Source of the DNA: Ailurus styani
Taxonomy: Eukaryota > Chordata > Mammalia > Carnivora > Ailuridae
Direction of reading: 5' to 3'
Assembly (NCBI GenBank): GCA_002007465.1
Contig: LNAC01000851.1
Coordinates: 513,259-577,258, forward strand
DNA length: 64,000 bases
The number at the start of each line of letters is the position of its first letter. Within the stretch, counting starts at the first letter, position 1. The notes below the pieces were generated by a model, which ran no database searches, had not been told where the DNA came from, and was given only the letters and a program-made list of their open reading frames with translations. The translations under genes and the position numbers were made by a program. Shown here in pieces: positions 59,635 through 64,000 of this stretch.

Positions 59635-60715
59635 GGAAGATTCCTATGTGGGATGAAAGGCCCCATGATCTCCACCCCTGGAGTTATGTCCTATAATCTT
59701 CTCTTCCATTTGGGCAGGACCTGTGATTTGCTCTAGCCAACAGAATATGCCAGGTTGTCATTCTTGTGATTACATAATGACATGTATATAGGATGCCGTC
59801 TTACCAGAGTGCATTAGAGGGAGAGACACTGTCTGCCGACCCTGAAGACATAAAGAGCCATGTGAGCCCCCTATGGAGAGCACCACATGCCAGGGAGCTG
59901 CAGACAGTCTCCAGGAGCTGAAAGACCAAACATACAAATGGACAAGGGCCAGACTGAGTGTAGAAATAGAACTCTGACCCACAGCCTGCAGCAACCAGCC
60001 CAAGAAACCAACCCATCATCTACAGTAACCAGCCCAGGAAGCCAACTGCTTGCATTATAAAACAGACTTATAAGAAGTCAGACTACTATCTCTATGACTG
60101 GTCCCAAATAGCCAGCCCCTGATTCACACCTGACAGCTTCCTAATTTTGTTCTTCTTTCCAACTTGGGACCAATGAGAGAGAGCCAAACATGCACCCCTC
60201 ACCAGTCCTGTAGGATGCTGGCTGCTAGTGAGCCTGCTCTGGCTTCCCCAGGCCAACAGCCTGCAACTGGAGCACACCTGACCTGAAGCCTTCCCTCGTT
60301 CCCACTACAAGCTTTTCCGGCTTTCTGCCTGCCTTTGAGTCTTCGCCAAGTACAAATAGTGATGACCAACTCCCTTGTTCAAACAAGTTCTGAATAGACA
60401 GCCTTTGCTCAGTCTCACTTGGTGGGTCTTAAGTTATTTCCACAGAACTGAGGGCTCAGTCCCACAGCTGTGAGGAAGTGAATTCTGCCAACAACCACAG
60501 GGGCTGAGAAGTGAACCCAGATAAGAGTTCAGTGGTCTCAGCTGAAGCCACAGCCCCAGCCAACCCCAGGATCGAAGCCTGGTGAGACTCTAGGGCAGAG
60601 AATCCAGCCAAGCTGTACCCAGAGTCGTGACCCATGGAAACCGTGAGGTGATAAATGGGTGCTGTATTAAGTTACTGCATCTATGGGCATTTGTTATGTG
60701 GTAAGAGAAAACCAG
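59635..60715 (+). repeat. Ancient interspersed repeat split by an LTR-like insertion
   Basis: Left part: gttatgtcctataatcttct, gagggagagacactgtctgc, ggagagcaccacatgccagg. Right part from about 60447: gaagtgaattctgccaacaa, cccagataagagttcagtgg, tattaagttactgcatctat. The two halves read as one decayed repeat once 59959-60444 is removed. Confidence 0.6.
59959..60444 (+). mobile_element. Probable solo LTR of an endogenous retrovirus
   Basis: About 486 bp starting TGTAGAAATAG and ending TTATTTCCACA, i.e. TG...CA ends. It has a TATA-like ttgcattataaaaca, a CCAAT motif (gggaccaatgagag) and a 3' end resembling retroviral R/U5 (agcctttgctcagtctcact). It interrupts an older repeat. A short repeat ACTGAG lies at 59953-59958 and 60447-60452, two bases off the right edge, so the target duplication is tentative. 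No viral gene is present. Confidence 0.5.
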
Positions 60716-61067
60716 TCTGCATATCCTTAAACTCACGAGAAGCAATAAAGCCTGGAGCTAAGCTTTGGCCCTTCTACAATACGCAGACCTTTAAGAATAG
60801 TCAGTACCCTCAGAAAATCATGGACGCTAAGGCCAAAATATTGTATGCCTGAGGAGTACAACCGTGGCAAACGGGGCAAAATGTACCAAGATAGACACAT
60901 GAAGCAGAATTACAGAAATGGTGACTCCAAGAAATGTAAATAAGCATAATAAACATATTAACATAGGGGAAGAAATTAGCCATATGAAACAAGAATCAGA
61001 GCTCACACATAAAGGAAAGAAATGGGAATATTAGATATGAAAGATTATTTTAATATGGAAAATTATA

Positions 61068-61201
61068 GGGGTGCCTGGGTGTCTTAGTCGGTCCTGGGAT
61101 TGAGTCCTTCTTCAGACTCCTTGCTCAGTGGAGAGTCTGCTTCTCTCTCTCCCCGATCATGCTTTCTCTCTCTCTCTCTCAAATAGTAAATAAAATATTT
61201 A
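61068..61201 (+). repeat. SINEC with internal deletion
   Basis: Ggggtgcctgggtgtcttag head, then directly tcggtcctgggattgagtcc; the part between the A-box region and the B-box is missing. The 9-bp target duplication AAAATTATA is at 61059-61067 and 61202-61210. Confidence 0.9.
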
Positions 61202-61229
61202 AAAATTATATAGAAAATGATAGGGGTGG

Positions 61230-61442
61230 GGCGCCTGGGTGGCTCAGTGGGTTAAAGCCTCTGCTTTCGGCTCAGGTCATGATCTCAGCGTCCTGGGATC
61301 GAGGCCCGCATCGGGCTCTCTGCTCAGCGGGGAGCCTGCTTCCTCCTCTCCTTGTCTCTCTCTCTGCCTGCCTCTCTGCCTACTTGTAATCTCTCTCTCT
61401 GTGTCAAATAAATAAATAAAATCTTTAAAAAAAAAAAAGAAA
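61230..61442 (+). repeat. SINEC, full length, very young
   Basis: Full consensus-like SINE with (AATAAA)n and A-tail. The perfect 18-bp target duplication AGAAAATGATAGGGGTGG is at 61212-61229 and 61443-61460. It lies 10 bp after the previous SINE's right target duplication. Confidence 0.97.
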
Positions 61443-61674
61443 AGAAAATGATAGGGGTGGAATAAAGAACAGACTGATAGAGCCCAAGAACCATGTGTAG
61501 GAAGGTATGATCCATGACCTCTCCAAGAAGGCAGCTGAGGAATATGGGGAAGTTAAAAGGAACAGAAGACAGAGGTAAACATACAGATCCAGGTCACAGG
61601 AGATCAAGAAGGATAAGAGGAAAGACTTGAAATAGTGTCCTCAAATTCCCTCGAATTAAAAATTGTGATAGCCT

Positions 61675-61956
61675 TTGCAACGACATGGATGGAACTGGAG
61701 GGTATTATGCTGAGCGAAATAAGTCAATCAGAGAAAGACAATTATCATATGATCTATTTGATATGAGGAACTTGAGGGGCAGGGTGGGGGGTCATNAAAC
61801 TGAGGGTTACTGGGGGGTGGGAGGGTAGGGATAGGGTGGATGGGTTATGGATATTGGGGAGGGTTTGTGCTTTGGTGAATGCTGTGAAAGATGTAAGCCT
61901 GATGATTCACAGACCTGTACCCTTGGGCAAAGAATAAAAATAAAGTAAAAAAAAAA
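61675..61956 (+). mobile_element. LINE-1 3' end, young, with undetermined base at a deletion
   Basis: Short L1 from ttgcaacgacatggatggaa to the A-tail. The 11-bp target duplication TGTGATAGCCT is at 61664-61674 and 61957-61967. At 61796 an N stands where other copies have about 80-100 bp between gggggtcat/gttgtg and aaactgagggtt. Confidence 0.93.
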
Positions 61957-62079
61957 TGTGATAGCCTGCAGATGTAAAGAACACCAAGGATACTGTGAGA
62001 AAGGAAAAACTCTTGGACCCCGTTAGGGTGGAATTAGAAGCATTGAAGGCAAAACTATTATTTTTAAGCTTCCAGATGA

Positions 62080-62268
62080 CCAAGGCAGATCACCTTTGCT
62101 TCCTTGCTTCTTGCTTGCAATGGAGCAAAAATTAAATTGACCTCAGACTCCTCAGCAGCGGTCTTAAGCCAAGAAGACAATGGAATTACATTTTTGAAGT
62201 GTTCATAAATACAACTCAGAACCTAGAACTTTATAACTAGCCAGTCTGTTGCTGAATTTTGAGGACAT
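62080..62268. repeat. Ancient LINE-like fragment
   Basis: Cctcagactcctcagcagcg, agccaagaagacaatggaat and ctagaactttataactagcc resemble a very old L1/HAL1-type sequence. Its end is the site of the next SINE. Confidence 0.45.
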
Positions 62269-62283
62269 AATAAAAATATTTTT

Positions 62284-62473
62284 TTTTAAGATTTTATTTA
62301 TTTGACACAGAGAGAGAGATCACATCACAAGTAGGCAGAGAAGCAGGCAGAGAGAGGAGGAATAGGCAGAGAAGCAGGCAGAGAGAGGAGGAAGCAGGCT
62401 CCCCGCTGAGCCCCTGAGATCATGACCTGAGCCGAAGGCAGAGGCTTTAACCCACTGAGCCACCCAGGCGCCC
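62284..62473 (-). repeat. SINEC, minus strand, with 31-bp tandem duplication
   Basis: Reversed SINE. Bases 62332-62362 are repeated exactly at 62363-62393, and a stretch near gctgagcccctgagatcatg is shortened. The perfect 15-bp target duplication AATAAAAATATTTTT is at 62269-62283 and 62474-62488. Confidence 0.95.
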
Positions 62474-62488
62474 AATAAAAATATTTTT

Positions 62489-62790
62489 AAGGGTATAAAG
62501 TCTCAGAAGAGTGTTCTGTGCCAGAAGTGCAGATATGCAGAGGACCAGAGAGAAAACAGCTAGGGCAGGGGCTCTGGGGCCAGATCAAGCTCCGTATGTT
62601 CAAGGAATCAAGGGAAGGCCAGAAATTGAGTAGCAGGAGATGGGGGAAAAGAGCACCCCGGGCCAGGGTGTAAGGACTCTGCGAACCACACGAAAGATTT
62701 TGGATTTCTTCTGAGAAGAGTGGGTAGCCAGCCAGAGGGATGAGCAGGAAAGGGACAGGATCCAATTTCCCTTCGAAATACACCATCCTG
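62489..62790. repeat. Old L2-like repeat
   Basis: Ggaccagagagaaaacagct, gaaagattttggatttcttc and gatgagcaggaaagggacag resemble the common old repeat also seen at 11280-11600. Low certainty. Confidence 0.4.
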
Positions 62791-62809
62791 CCTGCTATGT
62801 GTAGAATAA

Positions 62810-62823
62810 CCAGTAGGGGGCAG
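62810..62823 (+). promoter_or_regulatory. Putative CTCF binding site (intergenic)
   Basis: CCAGTAGGGGGCAG matches the CTCF core consensus CCRSYAGRKGGCRS at all 14 positions, in the same orientation as the site at 6118. It lies 25 kb past the end of SLC24A3. Confidence 0.55.
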
Positions 62824-62929
62824 GAGCGGATGCCAGTTTCCAGCAGAAGGCTTCTGTGGTAGTGGAGTGATTGATGGTGGCTTGGGCTTGGTTGGTGGCA
62901 GCAGAGGAACAACCAAAGTGTAACCTTAT

Positions 62930-63500
62930 TGTATCCAAATGTAAAACAGGAGGGATATGTAAAGGAGCATGCCTGGGCGGTTCTACCTTCAAAGTGTCTG
63001 AGAGGCAAACTTTTCCTCTGTCCCCATAGAATCTCTGGCTGGGGGGGAGAAGTACCTCGACATAAGACAGACCAGCAAGAACAAAGCATACACGTTTTAT
63101 TTTACATTTGCCTAGGAGCCTTCCCAGGAAAATGAAGACCCCCAGAGTGCTTAGGTCTAGGTACTTATATAGTAGGTTGAACAAAGCAGTGCTTGTGAAA
63201 TAGGGGAGTGAAAAGGAGAGAAGGCTGTTTTCACAAGGTGAGTCTGTCCAGACTCTTCTTGGCCTTGACTCCCCATCTCTGCTAGCGATAGTGTTCCTTT
63301 CCTCCTGGTACAGGGAGGGCAGCTTTCACATGGGAGTTCTGTGTCCTGTTTTCAGGAAAAAGGGGGGAATTCAGAGCACCCTTCTTGCCCCTTTGTCCTT
63401 CAAGGGCCTTTAGCTCAAGCAGGTCAGCATGTCAAATGGACGTATTTGGAGTAATGTGTTCTGAGCCCCCTTTCAGTAGCTTACTTACCTCTGTCTCAGC
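62930..63500. other. Unassigned intergenic stretch, possibly an old LTR
   Basis: A block with tctaccttcaaagtgtctga, acttatatagtaggttgaac and tttcacatgggagttctgtg. The look is LTR-like but I cannot name a family or find a target duplication. The minus-strand open frame of about 200 codons across 62487-63089 shows no known domain. Confidence 0.3.
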
Positions 63501-63509
63501 CCCTACCTA

Positions 63510-63983
63510 GTCACCATCCTCCACAATGCTTCGCCCAGTGCCTGACCATCTACCTCGCTTGTCTCCTTCCATTCATTGCTGTCTCCTCCTGTCCATCCTT
63601 GCTCCCTATGGATGCCTTGGTGGTCTTCTTGGAAACCAGATCAAGCCATTTCCATTTGAAACCCTCCCAACCTGTCCCTAAACCCGTCACTCCAGCCTTC
63701 TTGAAAGCTCTTCACTTCTTGAAAACCCTTCACTCCCTGCTTTCCAGCTGTTCCCTCTGCTTAGACTGGAACATTCTTCCCCAGAAATTTACCTGACTGG
63801 GTCACTCTTTTGTCATTTGTCTCAGCTTAAATGTAGCCTTGGCAGGGAGATCTTCTCTCACATTACATGTTTTTATGGCACTCATATACTCCTGTATATC
63901 TTCATTTCTATGTGTTTGTATGTTTATTGTTTGTCCCCCCTCCCTTAGATGGCAAACACCTGGAGAGGAAGATTTTAGCTGTC
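63510..63983 (+). repeat. LINE2 3' region
   Basis: Acattcttccccagaaattt, ctgactgggtcactcttttg, catttgtctcagcttaaatg, tagccttggcagggagatct and ttctctcacattacatgttt follow the L2 3' region in order. A T-run begins at 63985, where the window ends; it may be the tail of another reversed SINE. Confidence 0.65.
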
Positions 63984-64000
63984 TTTTTTTTTTTTTTAAA

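Noticed and set aside
62487..63089. A minus-strand open frame of 200 codons.
   Set aside because: No recognisable domain, overlaps an L2-like repeat and a probable LTR-like block, and overlaps other open frames; no promoter or poly(A) support.

Overview
This is mammalian nuclear DNA from a carnivore, most likely a caniform and probably a mustelid. About twenty tRNA-Lys-derived Can-SINEs (SINEC) lie on both strands. They share the head GCGCCTGGGTGGCTCAGTGG, a CT-rich middle and a final AATAAAATCTTT plus A-tail. Several young LINE-1 3' ends are also present. The mustelid call is an inference from the SINE subfamily and was not tested against other carnivores.

The only protein-coding gene I can support is the 3' end of SLC24A3 (NCKX3, a K+-dependent Na+/Ca2+ exchanger) on the + strand. 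Its last five coding exons are at 6796-6962, 8091-8205, 9355-9467, 32374-32439 and 35824-35973. All junctions are GT-AG and the reading phases agree. Together they encode about the last 203 residues: the second alpha repeat, with the two acidic residues that are essential in this family, and the C-terminal membrane cluster. The 3' UTR runs from the stop at 35973 to about 37758, with an AATAAA at 37737-37742. Intron sizes are 1.1, 1.1, 22.9 and 3.4 kb. The sequence before 6796 belongs to the preceding intron.

The rest of the window (about 37.8-64 kb) is intergenic and repeat-rich. In human chromosome 20p11 the next gene downstream is RIN2, so this is probably the SLC24A3-RIN2 interval, but I see no RIN2 exon. 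It holds four clear L1 insertions and two older L1 3' pieces, many SINECs, L2/MIR and hAT-type fossils, a probable solo LTR and a long GGAA repeat. Most of the window's other open reading frames lie in L1, SINE or low-complexity DNA.

No new gene system is visible. The points most worth a second look are: a SINEC inserted only 17 bp past a SLC24A3 splice donor; a diverged local duplication in which only one copy carries a SINE; an L1 insertion that seems to carry 3' transduced flanking DNA; an inverted (twin-priming-like) L1 with an assembly gap; isolated N bases that sit at suspicious repeat junctions; and two perfect matches to the CTCF core motif.
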